In this document: positions 1 to 7,975 of the stretch, one piece after another | Layout: every line of letters begins with the position of its first letter | How positions within the stretch are numbered: the stretch's first letter is position 1 | Source of the DNA: SIG644 sp045613985 | Lineage (GTDB): Bacteria; Bacillota; Clostridia; Oscillospirales; CAG-272 | DNA: 36,483 nucleotides | Assembly (NCBI GenBank): GCA_045613985.1 | Contig: JAZLCA010000083.1 | Span: 1-36,483, forward strand | Direction of reading: 5' to 3' | The notes under the pieces: model-generated | The model's input: the letters and a program-made list of their open reading frames with translations, nothing else | Database searches by the model: none | Told to the model about the DNA's origin: nothing | Translations under genes and position numbers: made by a program

Positions 1-1403
1 AGGTGGTTGGTCGGTTGGTCGAGGATCAAGGCGTTGGAGCCGAACAGCATCATGCGCGAGAACATACAGCGCACCTTCTCACCACCCGAAAGCACCTGAA
101 CCTGCTTGAATACGCTATCGCCCGAGAACAGCATACGGCCGAGGAAATTGCGCAGGTAAGATTCCGTCTGATCTACCGAATACTGACGCATCCAATCGAG
201 AATGCTGTCGGTGCAGCCTTCAAAATAAGGCGTGTTGTCGCGGGGGAAGTAGGACTTTGTGATGCTGATGCCCCACTTGAATTCGCCGGAGGCTGCCTCC
301 TGCTCCTCCATCAAAACGCGGAACAGGGCGGTGATGGAGCGGTCGTTACCAACAAAGGCAACCTTGTCATTTTTGCTCAACATAAAGGACAAGTCGGAGA
401 ACAATACCTCGCCATCCACCTCGGCGGACAGATTTTTGACCATCAAAATATCTTTGCCTGGCTCACGGTCCATGTCAAAGCCGATATACGGGTAGCGGCG
501 GGAGGAGGCGGGCATATCAAAGACAGACAGCTTTTCCAGCAGATTGCGGCGGCTGGTTGCTTGACGCGCCTTGGATTTATTGGCGGAGAAGCGGGAAATA
601 AAGGCTTGCAGCTCGCGAATTTTTTCCTCGTTGCGCTTGTTTTGTTGCTTGAGAACGCGCTGAACGAGCTGGCTGGACTCGTACCAGAATTCGTAGTTAC
701 CGACGTACATTTTGATACCGCCGTAGTCGATATCGACGATGTTGGTGCAGACGTCGTTGAGAAAGTGACGGTCGTGGGAAACAACCAAAACAGTACCCTC
801 ATAGTCAGCAAGAAAATCCTCAAGCCACAGAACGGCATCCAGATCCAGACCGTTGGTCGGCTCGTCCAAAAGAATGATTTCTGGGCGACCGAACAGTGCC
901 TGTGCCAGAAGTACCTTGACCTTTTCGTTTTCGGTCAGGGTGTCCATGGTTTGATAAAGCATATCCTCCGAAAGTCCAAGTCCTTGAATGAGTCTTGACG
1001 CCTCGGATTCGGCTTCCCAACCGTCCATCTCGGCAAACTCCGCCTCCAGTTCAGAAGCGCGCACGCCATCTTCGTCCGAAAAATCCGGCTTTTCGTACAG
1101 CGCATCCTTTTCTTTCATGATGGCATACAGACGTGCGTTACCCATGATGACGGTATCCAGCACCGTATATTCTTCAAAAGCGTAGTGATCCTGGCGAAGT
1201 ACCGACAGGCGTTCCTCCTCGGGAATGTGAACTTCGCCCGTCGAGGGCTCCAGCTCGCCGCAAAGCAGTTTCAAAAACGTGGATTTTCCCGCACCATTGG
1301 CGCCGATGACGCCGTAGCAGTTACCGGGGGTGAATTTCAGATCAACGTCCTTAAACAGAACCTGACCGCCAAAATGAAAGCTGAGATTGTTAACGGTAAT
1401 CAT
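1..1403 (-). CDS. ABC-F family ATPase, YbiT/YkpA-like (3' end cut by window)
   Basis: Soluble twin-ATPase ABC-F protein, a family that acts on the ribosome rather than in transport. 467 residues are visible; the C-terminus lies beyond base 1. Walker A GANGAGKST is at 34-42, a YkpA-like arm region at about 80-150, the first signature is the degenerate LTENE (156-160) and the first Walker B is LLDEPTNGLD. After the linker with SSRRYPY comes a second domain with LSGGEKVRCM. Its Walker B reads ILDQPTNH, with Gln463 (codon CAA at 17-15) where the catalytic Glu is usual. The start is chosen at the ATG preceded by GAAGGAGAA. The arm and linker text is typical of the YbiT/YkpA subgroup, whose physiological role is poorly defined; antibiotic resistance is not implied. 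Confidence 0.93.
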   Translation of the reverse strand, partial: MITVNNLSFHFGGQVLFKDVDLKFTPGNCYGVIGANGAGKSTFLKLLCGELEPSTGEVHIPEEERLSVLRQDHYAFEEYTVLDTVIMGNARLYAIMKEKDALYEKPDFSDEDGVRASELEAEFAEMDGWEAESEASRLIQGLGLSEDMLYQTMDTLTENEKVKVLLAQALFGRPEIILLDEPTNGLDLDAVLWLEDFLADYEGTVLVVSHDRHFLNDVCTNIVDIDYGGIKMYVGNYEFWYESSQLVQRVLKQQNKRNEEKIRELQAFISRFSANKSKARQATSRRNLLEKLSVFDMPASSRRYPYIGFDMDREPGKDILMVKNLSAEVDGEVLFSDLSFMLSKNDKVAFVGNDRSITALFRVLMEEQEAASGEFKWGISITKSYFPRDNTPYFEGCTDSILDWMRQYSVDQTESYLRNFLGRMLFSGDSVFKQVQVLSGGEKVRCMFSRMMLFGSNALILDQPTNH

Positions 1404-1443
1404 GATTTCTCCTTCAAATCGTCGTGATAAACAAAACTATACT

Positions 1444-1472
1444 ATCATACCATAAAAACAAACAAAAGTCAA
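1444..1472 (-). promoter_or_regulatory. Sigma-A-type promoter for the ABC-F gene
   Basis: On the minus strand TTGACT is followed after 17 bases by TATGAT, with a TG extension just upstream of the -10. It lies about 40 bases upstream of the ABC-F start. Confidence 0.65.
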
Positions 1473-1515
1473 CGCTGTTTGATGGGGCATTGTATCACAA
1501 ATTTTTGTTTGGTCA

Positions 1516-1544
1516 TTGCATTTTGTTGTATTCTGTGATATAAT
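1516..1544 (+). promoter_or_regulatory. Extended -10 promoter for uxaC
   Basis: TTGCAT, a 17-base spacer and TATAAT, with TGA directly before the -10 (TGATATAAT). The -35 is weak and the extended -10 strong. It sits 38 bases upstream of the uxaC start. Confidence 0.6.
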
Positions 1545-1581
1545 ACACTTAATTCATGTATCCGAGAAAGGAAACAATCGT

Positions 1582-2997
1582 ATGAAACCTTTTATGAATG
1601 AAGACTTTTTGCTGACCACTCCCAGTGCGGTCAAGCTGTATCACGACTACGCAGAGAAGATGCCCATTATCGATTACCACTGCCACCTCGTTCCTGCCGA
1701 GATTGCGGGAGACAAGGCGTTTTCCAATATCACGGAGGCTTGGCTGTACGCCGACCACTATAAGTGGCGCGCCATGCGTTCCTGCGGTGTCGATGAAAAA
1801 TACATCACGGGAGATGCCTCCGATTACGAAAAATTCCGTGCTTATTGTTCTATCATGCCTCGTTTGTTTGGCAATCCCTTGTATCACTGGAGCCATTTGG
1901 AGCTTCGCAGATATTTTGATTGCGAATTGATTCTTTGCGAAAAGAACTGCGATGAGATCTGGCGTATCACCTCCGAAAAGTTGGCCGAGGGTAATCTGAC
2001 CGCTCGCTCGCTGATGAAGAAGTCCAACGTGAAGTTGGTCTGCACGACGGACGATCCTGCCGATAGCCTGGAATATCACAAGGCACTGGCCCAAGAGGGC
2101 TTTGAGATCAAAGTTCTGCCTGCCTTCCGTCCCGACAAGAGCATGAACATCGAGCGTCGAGGCATCACCGAATACCTCAAGAAGCTGGGCGCGTCCGAAG
2201 GTATCGAGATCACGGACCTGGAGACTCTTTGTGCGGCTCTGCGCCATTCGCTCGATCGTTTCTGTGCGCTGGGCTGCCGTACGGCTGACCATGGCATGGA
2301 TAATTACGTTCGCTTTGCCGTTCCCAACGAGTATGCTGCCAACGAAATTCTGAAAAAGGCGATTGCCAATGACGGTGTCGGTGTGACCGAAGAGGAGTTG
2401 GCATTGTATCAGACTCAAATGAACCGCTTCCTCGGTCAGGAATATAAAAAGCGCGATATGGTATTGCAGATCCACTTTGGTGTTCTGCGCAATCCCAATC
2501 GTACTATGTTTGAAAAGTTGGGCCCCGATTCGGGCTTTGATACCATCCACGGTCAGAATTGTATTGCTTCTCTTGCAGGCTTGCTTAATTATCTGGGGGC
2601 TTGTGACGGTCTGCCTCGTACAGTGCTGTATTCCATCAATCCTTGCGACAACGAGGCCATCGGCGCTCTTTGCGGCAGCTTCTGCAAAAACAACGATGGA
2701 CTTCCTACCGTCGTGCAGGGAAGTGCCTGGTGGTTTAATGACCATATCGATGGTATGGACGCTCAGATGCGTTCCTATGCTAACCTTGCCGGCCTTGGCA
2801 ACTTCCTGGGTATGCTGACCGACTCGCGCAGCTTCATGTCCTATCCCCGCCACGAATACTTCCGCCGCATTCTGTGCCGTCTGGTCGGCTCTTGGGTGGA
2901 AGAAGGACTTGTTCCCAACGATGAAGATATGCTCAAATCGCTGATCGAGAACATCTGTTACAATAACGCCAAGCGGTATTTCCGTTTTGATATTTGA
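1582..2997 (+). CDS. uxaC: Glucuronate isomerase (uronate isomerase)
   Basis: Converts D-glucuronate to D-fructuronate and D-galacturonate to D-tagaturonate at the head of cytoplasmic hexuronate catabolism. The 471-residue product matches the usual family length of about 470. Family text includes IDYHCHLVP near the N-terminus (metal-binding HxH of the amidohydrolase-type barrel), the CTTDDPAD segment, and the late GSAWWFND and MLTDSRSF stretches. The start is taken at the ATG after GAAAGGAAAC rather than 22 codons upstream, because the upstream codons run through the promoter. No uxaA, uxaB, kdgK, kdgA or uronate transporter lies beside it, so it is probably a single-gene transcript closed by the hairpin at 3006. 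No uronate-responsive operator was recognised. Confidence 0.95.
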   Translation: MKPFMNEDFLLTTPSAVKLYHDYAEKMPIIDYHCHLVPAEIAGDKAFSNITEAWLYADHYKWRAMRSCGVDEKYITGDASDYEKFRAYCSIMPRLFGNPLYHWSHLELRRYFDCELILCEKNCDEIWRITSEKLAEGNLTARSLMKKSNVKLVCTTDDPADSLEYHKALAQEGFEIKVLPAFRPDKSMNIERRGITEYLKKLGASEGIEITDLETLCAALRHSLDRFCALGCRTADHGMDNYVRFAVPNEYAANEILKKAIANDGVGVTEEELALYQTQMNRFLGQEYKKRDMVLQIHFGVLRNPNRTMFEKLGPDSGFDTIHGQNCIASLAGLLNYLGACDGLPRTVLYSINPCDNEAIGALCGSFCKNNDGLPTVVQGSAWWFNDHIDGMDAQMRSYANLAGLGNFLGMLTDSRSFMSYPRHEYFRRILCRLVGSWVEEGLVPNDEDMLKSLIENICYNNAKRYFRFDI

Positions 2998-3005
2998 TAT
3001 GAAAT

Positions 3006-3045
3006 AAAAAATCTGCTCTCCGATGCGTCGGGGAGCAGATTTTTT
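3006..3045. terminator. Bidirectional intrinsic terminator between uxaC and the recombinase gene
   Basis: AAAAAATCTGCTC and a short CCGA element face GAGCAGATTTTTT around a TGCG loop, giving a long stem with A/T runs on both sides. It overlaps the stop codon of the convergent recombinase gene, so it probably serves both transcripts. Confidence 0.85.
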
Positions 3046-4090
3046 AATCATCCGTAATTTCGTCATTGTGTACCGGAGCAACTTTAGGCAAAGGAGTTGC
3101 TTTGCGGGCCAGCGGATTCATCTCCATAGCCTCTTGCATATGCTCGTCGCTTACGTGCGTGTAGATTTGCGTCGTATTAAGCTGCTCATGGCCGAGAATG
3201 TCCTTGAGCACACGGACGTCTACTTGTCCTGATTGATACATCAGCGTGGCGGCTGTGTGACGCAGCTTGTGAACGGAATAGTGTTTGGCCTCCAGTCCTG
3301 CCAAGGCGAGATATTTGTAAACAATATGCTGCACCATCTTGACGCTGATGCACTCATTGCGGTTAGATAAGAACAGTGCTTTGGTTTTCACGTCGGCGTA
3401 TTTTGGACTGCAACGTTGTTCGATCAAAGGGATCAAAACCGAGCGGCAGGCCTCATTGAGATAAATGATGCGTTCCTTGTTGCCCTTACCGATGACACGC
3501 ATGGAGCGAAGGGCGGGATCCAGATCGTTGAGCTTAATACCGACCAATTCGGAAACACGCATACCGCAGTTAAGAAACAGAGTCAGCATAGCGTAGTCTC
3601 TTACGCGCGTTTTGGAGCTGACATCGTTTCGTACAGCTTCAAGCAAAGCCAAGCTTTCTTCCAACGTCAAAAATTTTGGAAGAGCTTTTTTGGCTTTGGG
3701 AGATTCGATGTTTTGCGCAGGATTGACCTTCAGGTAATTACGTTTATTGACAAGATATTTATACAACCCTTTGATAGCGGACAGCTTGCGAGCTTTGGCT
3801 GCCGACTGGTTTTTTCGCGTATTGCCCGTATACATCATAAAGTTATATATTTGAGCCGTGGTAATGCGGGAAATGCGATCCAAATCCATTACGCTGACGT
3901 CGATTTCCAAAAACTCATCCGATTCCGGCGAAATTTGTTGTTCCTCTGCTAACAGGTAACGGAAAAAGGTGCGAAGGTCCAACAAATATTCATCCACGGT
4001 CTTGGCTGAGCAACCCTGTATGCCCAGCTTATAGGAGGCGAATTCACGGATGATTTCCGAAAACTCATTGACGGATATTTCATTTGCCAT
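3044..4090 (-). CDS. Xer-type tyrosine recombinase
   Basis: Site-specific recombinase of the XerC/XerD class, of the kind that resolves chromosome dimers at dif. The 348-residue protein has an N-terminal SAM-like core-binding domain (about 8-118) and a catalytic domain (about 140-315). All catalytic residues are visible: Arg178 (GMRVSEL), Lys in the beta-hairpin (GKGNKER, about 202-205), His264 and Arg267 (HKLRH), His291 (LGHEQ) and nucleophile Tyr300 (IYTH). A hydrophilic tail of about 35 residues follows the usual end of XerD. The start has an ideal AAAGGAGGC. No excisionase, repeats or cargo genes flank it, which favours a housekeeping Xer over an element integrase, but which Xer paralogue this is cannot be settled here. 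Confidence 0.9.
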   Translation of the reverse strand: MANEISVNEFSEIIREFASYKLGIQGCSAKTVDEYLLDLRTFFRYLLAEEQQISPESDEFLEIDVSVMDLDRISRITTAQIYNFMMYTGNTRKNQSAAKARKLSAIKGLYKYLVNKRNYLKVNPAQNIESPKAKKALPKFLTLEESLALLEAVRNDVSSKTRVRDYAMLTLFLNCGMRVSELVGIKLNDLDPALRSMRVIGKGNKERIIYLNEACRSVLIPLIEQRCSPKYADVKTKALFLSNRNECISVKMVQHIVYKYLALAGLEAKHYSVHKLRHTAATLMYQSGQVDVRVLKDILGHEQLNTTQIYTHVSDEHMQEAMEMNPLARKATPLPKVAPVHNDEITDD

Positions 4091-4122
4091 ACGATAAGCC
4101 TCCTTTTTTAAACTACGGTCTC

Positions 4123-4151
4123 ATTATATCACAAACAAAAGGGAAAGACAA
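4123..4151 (-). promoter_or_regulatory. Promoter for the Xer recombinase gene
   Basis: Minus-strand TTGTCT, 17-base spacer, TATAAT, with TGA before the -10 (extended -10). It lies 33 bases upstream of the start. Confidence 0.65.
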
Positions 4152-4200
4152 GAGTTCTTGATATTTTAGTGGATAAAATGTAAACAATTTGATAAAACGG

Positions 4201-4229
4201 TTGAAAATATCCGAGTTTTTATATATAAT
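4201..4229 (+). promoter_or_regulatory. Sigma-A-type promoter for the 193-residue membrane protein
   Basis: TTGAAA, 17-base spacer, TATAAT, 50 bases upstream of the start. A small CGCC/GGCG hairpin lies between promoter and ribosome binding site. Confidence 0.65.
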
Positions 4230-4278
4230 ATCCGTATGAAGAATTCGCCGCAAACTTTGGCGGCTTTGAGGTATAGAT

Positions 4279-4860
4279 ATGTTGAATTTTTTAAAAGCAC
4301 GTTCTTATGACGCTGTAAAAATGTTTGTTACGCAATGCGCCATATCCATTTTTGGCCTGGTTCTTTCGTTGGCCAGTTTGATGGCGGAAAATGAAGCATT
4401 GCGCTTGGTTTGCAGTGTTTTCGCGATCCTGTTTTATTTGTTTTTGATTTATACATCTGCTTGGGAACTCGGTAGCAAAGATCACATCCCGGTACAGTAC
4501 GGCCATAAGCCCTACCGTCCTCACACCGGATTGTTTATATCCCTTTTGGCCAACAGCTTGAATTTTTTGCTTGCTGTCTTTCTATTGAGCGGCGTTCTGA
4601 TTGATGCTTGTAAGCCGCTTGGAAATATGAGCCAAGCCATTGCTATTATGACACAGGGAATGTATGCCGGTCTTTTGGCGTTGGAGGTGGGAAGCGAAGC
4701 TCATCCGATAATGCTGAACCAGCTGTGGTATATGTACTTTATTATTCCGTTGCCCGCCATGCTGACGTCTTGGATCGGCTATTATTTCGGCATCAAGAAC
4801 GTAAAATTCACTAAGTTTTTTGATACGCATCCCGGAAACAACGAAAAAGATAAAAGATAA
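4279..4860 (+). CDS. Membrane protein of unknown function
   Basis: I do not recognise a family. The 193-residue product has about four or five hydrophobic segments (roughly 16-36, 41-61, 84-108, possibly 120-135, and 149-171) and a charged, Lys-rich C-terminus. No signal peptidase site or catalytic motif is evident. The start follows GAGGT eight bases upstream. It appears monocistronic: its own promoter lies upstream and a strong hairpin follows the stop directly. Neighbours on both sides run on the opposite strand, so context says little about function. Confidence 0.75.
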   Translation: MLNFLKARSYDAVKMFVTQCAISIFGLVLSLASLMAENEALRLVCSVFAILFYLFLIYTSAWELGSKDHIPVQYGHKPYRPHTGLFISLLANSLNFLLAVFLLSGVLIDACKPLGNMSQAIAIMTQGMYAGLLALEVGSEAHPIMLNQLWYMYFIIPLPAMLTSWIGYYFGIKNVKFTKFFDTHPGNNEKDKR

Positions 4861-4864
4861 GAAA

Positions 4865-4892
4865 AAAAGCCTTGACGTGTGTCAAGGCTTTT
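4865..4892. terminator. Bidirectional terminator between the membrane-protein gene and clpC
   Basis: AAAAGCCTTGAC and GTCAAGGCTTTT form a perfect 12-bp stem around GTGT, with A/T runs on both sides. The clpC stop codon (TGA) lies inside the right arm. Confidence 0.88.
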
Positions 4893-7356
4893 CTGTTATT
4901 TCATGCTGTCGGTTAGTAACTCGGCATACACATTCGCCATTCTCTACTTCTACAACAGCCTCATCGCCGGATTTTAAATCTCCCTCGAGGAGCGCAGAGG
5001 CCAATAGGTTTTCAATTCGGTTGGTGATCTCACGGCGCAAAGGACGAGCGCCGTGTTCAGTATTCTCAATGCTTTCAACCAGGTGGACCGCAACGTCGTC
5101 CTCAAAGGTGATATTTATACCAAGATCGGTAAGTCTGTGCCGGCATTTGCATAGCAATCGCTTGCTGATTTCTACAAGCTCTGCTTTACCTAATGGAGAA
5201 AACGTAATAATGGCATCCAATCTGTTTAGCAGTTCAGGACGAAAGGCTTCTTTCAATTGTGCTTGTCGCCGCTCGTTGTCGGCAGTATCACGTGCTTCAC
5301 GTTCTGACAAGGCAGAGAACCCCAAATGATGGGATTTTCCCCCTGCATTTGATCCGATATTGGAAGTCAGAATGATGATGGTATTACGAAAATCCACCCG
5401 TCGCCCCTGCGAGTCTGTCAAGCTTCCATCCTCTAATATTTGCAATAAAAGGTTGTAAATATCCGAATGGGCTTTTTCTATTTCATCAAACAAAACGACA
5501 GAGTAGGGACGGCGGCGAACCTTCTCCGTCAACTGTCCTCCCTGTTCAAATCCAACGTACCCGGGCGGAGACCCAATCATACGTGATACGCTGTGTTTTT
5601 CGAGAAATTCTGACATATCCAAACGGATCAAAGCATCTTCCGTACCAAACAGAACCTCTGCCAGCGCGGAGGATAACTCTGTTTTACCAACACCACTCGA
5701 TCCAAGAAATAAAAAGCTACCGATGGGACGGTCGGGATCTTTCAAACCGGTTCTGCTGCGACGGATCGCCTGAGCTAACGTCGTAATTGCTTCCGGCTGA
5801 CCGACGATTCGTTGTGATAACTCTTGTTCCAAATGCAAAAGCTTTTGGCTTTCTTCGCTGATCAGTTCGGACACCGGGATTCCCGTCCATTGCATTACGA
5901 TGTTAGCAACGTCTTTTGACTGCAATATTTTGCTGTCGGAGACTGTGCTTGAACTTTGAGATTGTTTCTGTAACTGTTCAAGCTGTTGTTCATATTCATG
6001 GCATTGATCCCGCAGAGCCGCGGCCTGCTCAAAATTTTGTAAAAGGATCGCTCGCTCCTTTTGCTCGTTGATCTGCTCGATTTTTTGTTCCAAAAGGAGC
6101 CATTTTTCAGGTTTTTCTTGTGTGCTGATGCGTAAGCGAGATGCTGCTTCGTCCAGTAGATCCAATGCCTTGTCGGGAAGAAAACGGTCGGGAAGATAGC
6201 GAATTGACAGGTCTACGGCACTGCGTATAGCCTCTTCACTGATGGAGATTTGATGGTGTTTTTCATACTTTTCACGAAGCCCGAGCAAAATCAATATACA
6301 TTCCGTGCGGGATGGCTGTTGGACGAGAACGGGCTGAAACCGCCGTTCCAGCGCCGCATCCTTCTCGATATATTGCCGATATTCCGCAATGGTGGTAGCT
6401 CCGATGACTTGCATCTCTCCCCGCGCCAATGCGGGCTTTATAATGTTGGCAGCATCAATCGCCCCCTCGGCTGCGCCTGCTCCTACAATGGTGTGAATTT
6501 CGTCAATAAACAGGATACAATCCGGATGCTGTCCTACTTCCTTTAATACGTTTTTTAGCCGTTCTTCAAATTCGCCTCGATATTTTGCCCCGGCTAACAA
6601 TCCTGCTATATCAAGAGATATGATTTTTTTGTTTTTCAAATGTGTTGGAATATCGCCTCGGGCAATCATGTGCGCCAGACCTTCTACTACGGCTGTTTTT
6701 CCTACCCCTGGCTCTCCGATCAAACAAGGATTGTTTTTTTGACGGCGGGATAAGATTTGTACCAGGCGTTGCACCTCCTCCTCGCGCCCAATCATTGGAT
6801 CCAGTTTTTCCTGCTTTGCAAGTGCTGTCAGATCACGTCCGAAAGAGAGCAGGGTAGTTAATTTTGATTTCTTATCATTCTCCGCACGTTTGTCATGTGC
6901 CGCAACCATATGAGCTCCGCCTGATAAGGACAAAAAATTTTGCACGTCAGTCTTCAATTCCCCAACGGGAATTTTCAATCCCTCCAAAAGGTGTACGGCA
7001 ACGGAAGATGTTTCATTTAAAAGTGCCAGCAACAGATGTTCACTGCCAATTTTTGTCTGTCCTGCTTTCATGGCTTCTACGCCGGCTCCTTCAATGACCT
7101 TTCGAACGCGCGGCGTCATATCTGAGGGGGATAGATGCGTGGAGTTCCCGATGCCTGTTGCATGCTTGACTGCAGTTCTGATTGCTTGCGCCCGAACGTC
7201 CCGTGCTTCCAATAACTTGGCTGCGATGGAGTCCTCTACTTCACAAAGCGCGATTAATAAATGCTCTGAGCCTATATAAGTATGGCCCATACCGGAGGCG
7301 GTGTCCAGCGAATGATTGAGCACAGCCTCTGCTTTTGGGGTAAGATGGTTGATCAT
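4882..7356 (-). CDS. clpC: ATP-dependent Clp protease ATP-binding subunit, ClpC type
   Basis: Class I AAA+ unfoldase that feeds proteins to ClpP. 824 residues with two Clp_N repeats (about 4-140), first AAA+ module (Walker A GEPGVGKT 214-221, Walker B ILFIDEIH 281-288), a short M-domain with UVR-like text (about 420-465) and second AAA+ module (Walker A GSSGVGKT 552-559, Walker B VVLFDEIEKAH 620-630). LGF at 678-680 occupies the place of the ClpP-docking VGF loop of ClpC. The short M-domain separates it from ClpB. Start has AAAGGGAG. It is the last gene of a run of spore/cell-wall-type genes, 74 bases after the previous stop. ctsR, mcsA and mcsB, the usual partners, are absent here and no CtsR heptad repeat was seen upstream. 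Confidence 0.92.
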   Translation of the reverse strand: MINHLTPKAEAVLNHSLDTASGMGHTYIGSEHLLIALCEVEDSIAAKLLEARDVRAQAIRTAVKHATGIGNSTHLSPSDMTPRVRKVIEGAGVEAMKAGQTKIGSEHLLLALLNETSSVAVHLLEGLKIPVGELKTDVQNFLSLSGGAHMVAAHDKRAENDKKSKLTTLLSFGRDLTALAKQEKLDPMIGREEEVQRLVQILSRRQKNNPCLIGEPGVGKTAVVEGLAHMIARGDIPTHLKNKKIISLDIAGLLAGAKYRGEFEERLKNVLKEVGQHPDCILFIDEIHTIVGAGAAEGAIDAANIIKPALARGEMQVIGATTIAEYRQYIEKDAALERRFQPVLVQQPSRTECILILLGLREKYEKHHQISISEEAIRSAVDLSIRYLPDRFLPDKALDLLDEAASRLRISTQEKPEKWLLLEQKIEQINEQKERAILLQNFEQAAALRDQCHEYEQQLEQLQKQSQSSSTVSDSKILQSKDVANIVMQWTGIPVSELISEESQKLLHLEQELSQRIVGQPEAITTLAQAIRRSRTGLKDPDRPIGSFLFLGSSGVGKTELSSALAEVLFGTEDALIRLDMSEFLEKHSVSRMIGSPPGYVGFEQGGQLTEKVRRRPYSVVLFDEIEKAHSDIYNLLLQILEDGSLTDSQGRRVDFRNTIIILTSNIGSNAGGKSHHLGFSALSEREARDTADNERRQAQLKEAFRPELLNRLDAIITFSPLGKAELVEISKRLLCKCRHRLTDLGINITFEDDVAVHLVESIENTEHGARPLRREITNRIENLLASALLEGDLKSGDEAVVEVENGECVCRVTNRQHEITEKP

Positions 7357-7430
7357 GAACGGTCTCCCTTTTGCTGTATTCCGTATCTATTTTAGACGCC
7401 GGATGTTCTTTTTATGCCATATATAAGATT

Positions 7431-7961
7431 TTAGGTTTCCAAAGAAGAAAAAACTCGTTTGTGCTCGTTGGTGAGAGCATTCCAGGTTTGTCTGTCAACC
7501 CGATCGTTTTCGGGCAGACCATTTCTACGCTGAAAGGCAAGCACTCCTTGTCTTGTTTGCTCATCATATATGCCGGTCTGACCATTCTTTGGAATGTCAT
7601 CATATGCCGCTCCAAGCTCGTTCAAAATGTATTGGATGATCAAAACAAGAAAATGCTCTTCGTCCGGATATACGGCATAATTCAACGGGCTGTCGGGGAA
7701 AAGATAAAATCCCTCGGAGGATGCTTGCAATTGTAAAGCGGCAAGATAATCGGCGTACACTCGATTCCACGTCGCAAGATTTGCTCGCCCTGTGACAGGA
7801 AGACCGCGCAATTGCTGGTAAACACGCAAGGATTGTTCCGTAGCAGTATCAAAGATACCATCGAGCGGCGGAGGCGGAATTTCAGGCGTTGTTGCCGAAA
7901 TCACTCGAAGATATCGCTGAAGATTTTTAATATAGTCGCTTTCGTTTTCTCTCGTTGACAT
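7431..7961 (-). CDS. Protein with two peptidoglycan-binding domains
   Basis: 176 residues, with two PG_binding_1-type helical repeats. The first covers about 8-75 (KNLQRYL ... LDGIFDTATEQSLRVYQQ ... ATWN), the second about 103-168 (QYILNELG ... TGIYDEQTRQGVLAFQRRNGLP ... QTWNAL). These repeats bind peptidoglycan, including spore cortex. No enzymatic domain or signal peptide is present, so it either stays in the cytoplasm or mother cell or leaves by an unusual route. Start preceded by AAAGGAGAA. It lies 14 bases after the SpoIID/peptidoglycan-binding gene and shares its repeat type, suggesting a common role, probably in the spore envelope (inference). The reader should not call it a hydrolase. 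Confidence 0.82.
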   Translation of the reverse strand: MSTRENESDYIKNLQRYLRVISATTPEIPPPPLDGIFDTATEQSLRVYQQLRGLPVTGRANLATWNRVYADYLAALQLQASSEGFYLFPDSPLNYAVYPDEEHFLVLIIQYILNELGAAYDDIPKNGQTGIYDEQTRQGVLAFQRRNGLPENDRVDRQTWNALTNEHKRVFSSLET

Positions 7962-7975
7962 ACCATTCTCCTTTG

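Noticed and set aside
3..998. Open frame of 331 codons on the plus strand
   Set aside because: Shadow of the ABC-F gene on the other strand.
1549..3081. Long open frame of 510 codons on the minus strand opposite uxaC
   Set aside because: It lies antisense to a full-length, well matched UxaC, has no family resemblance and no ribosome binding site; it is a codon-bias shadow.
4160..4187. dif-like sequence (AAATGTAAACA) upstream of the Xer recombinase gene
   Set aside because: Only one arm resembles the XerD half-site; the left arm does not match, so it is not supported.
7357..7430. CtsR operator or heat-shock promoter before clpC
   Set aside because: No direct heptad repeat and no good -35/-10 pair seen.
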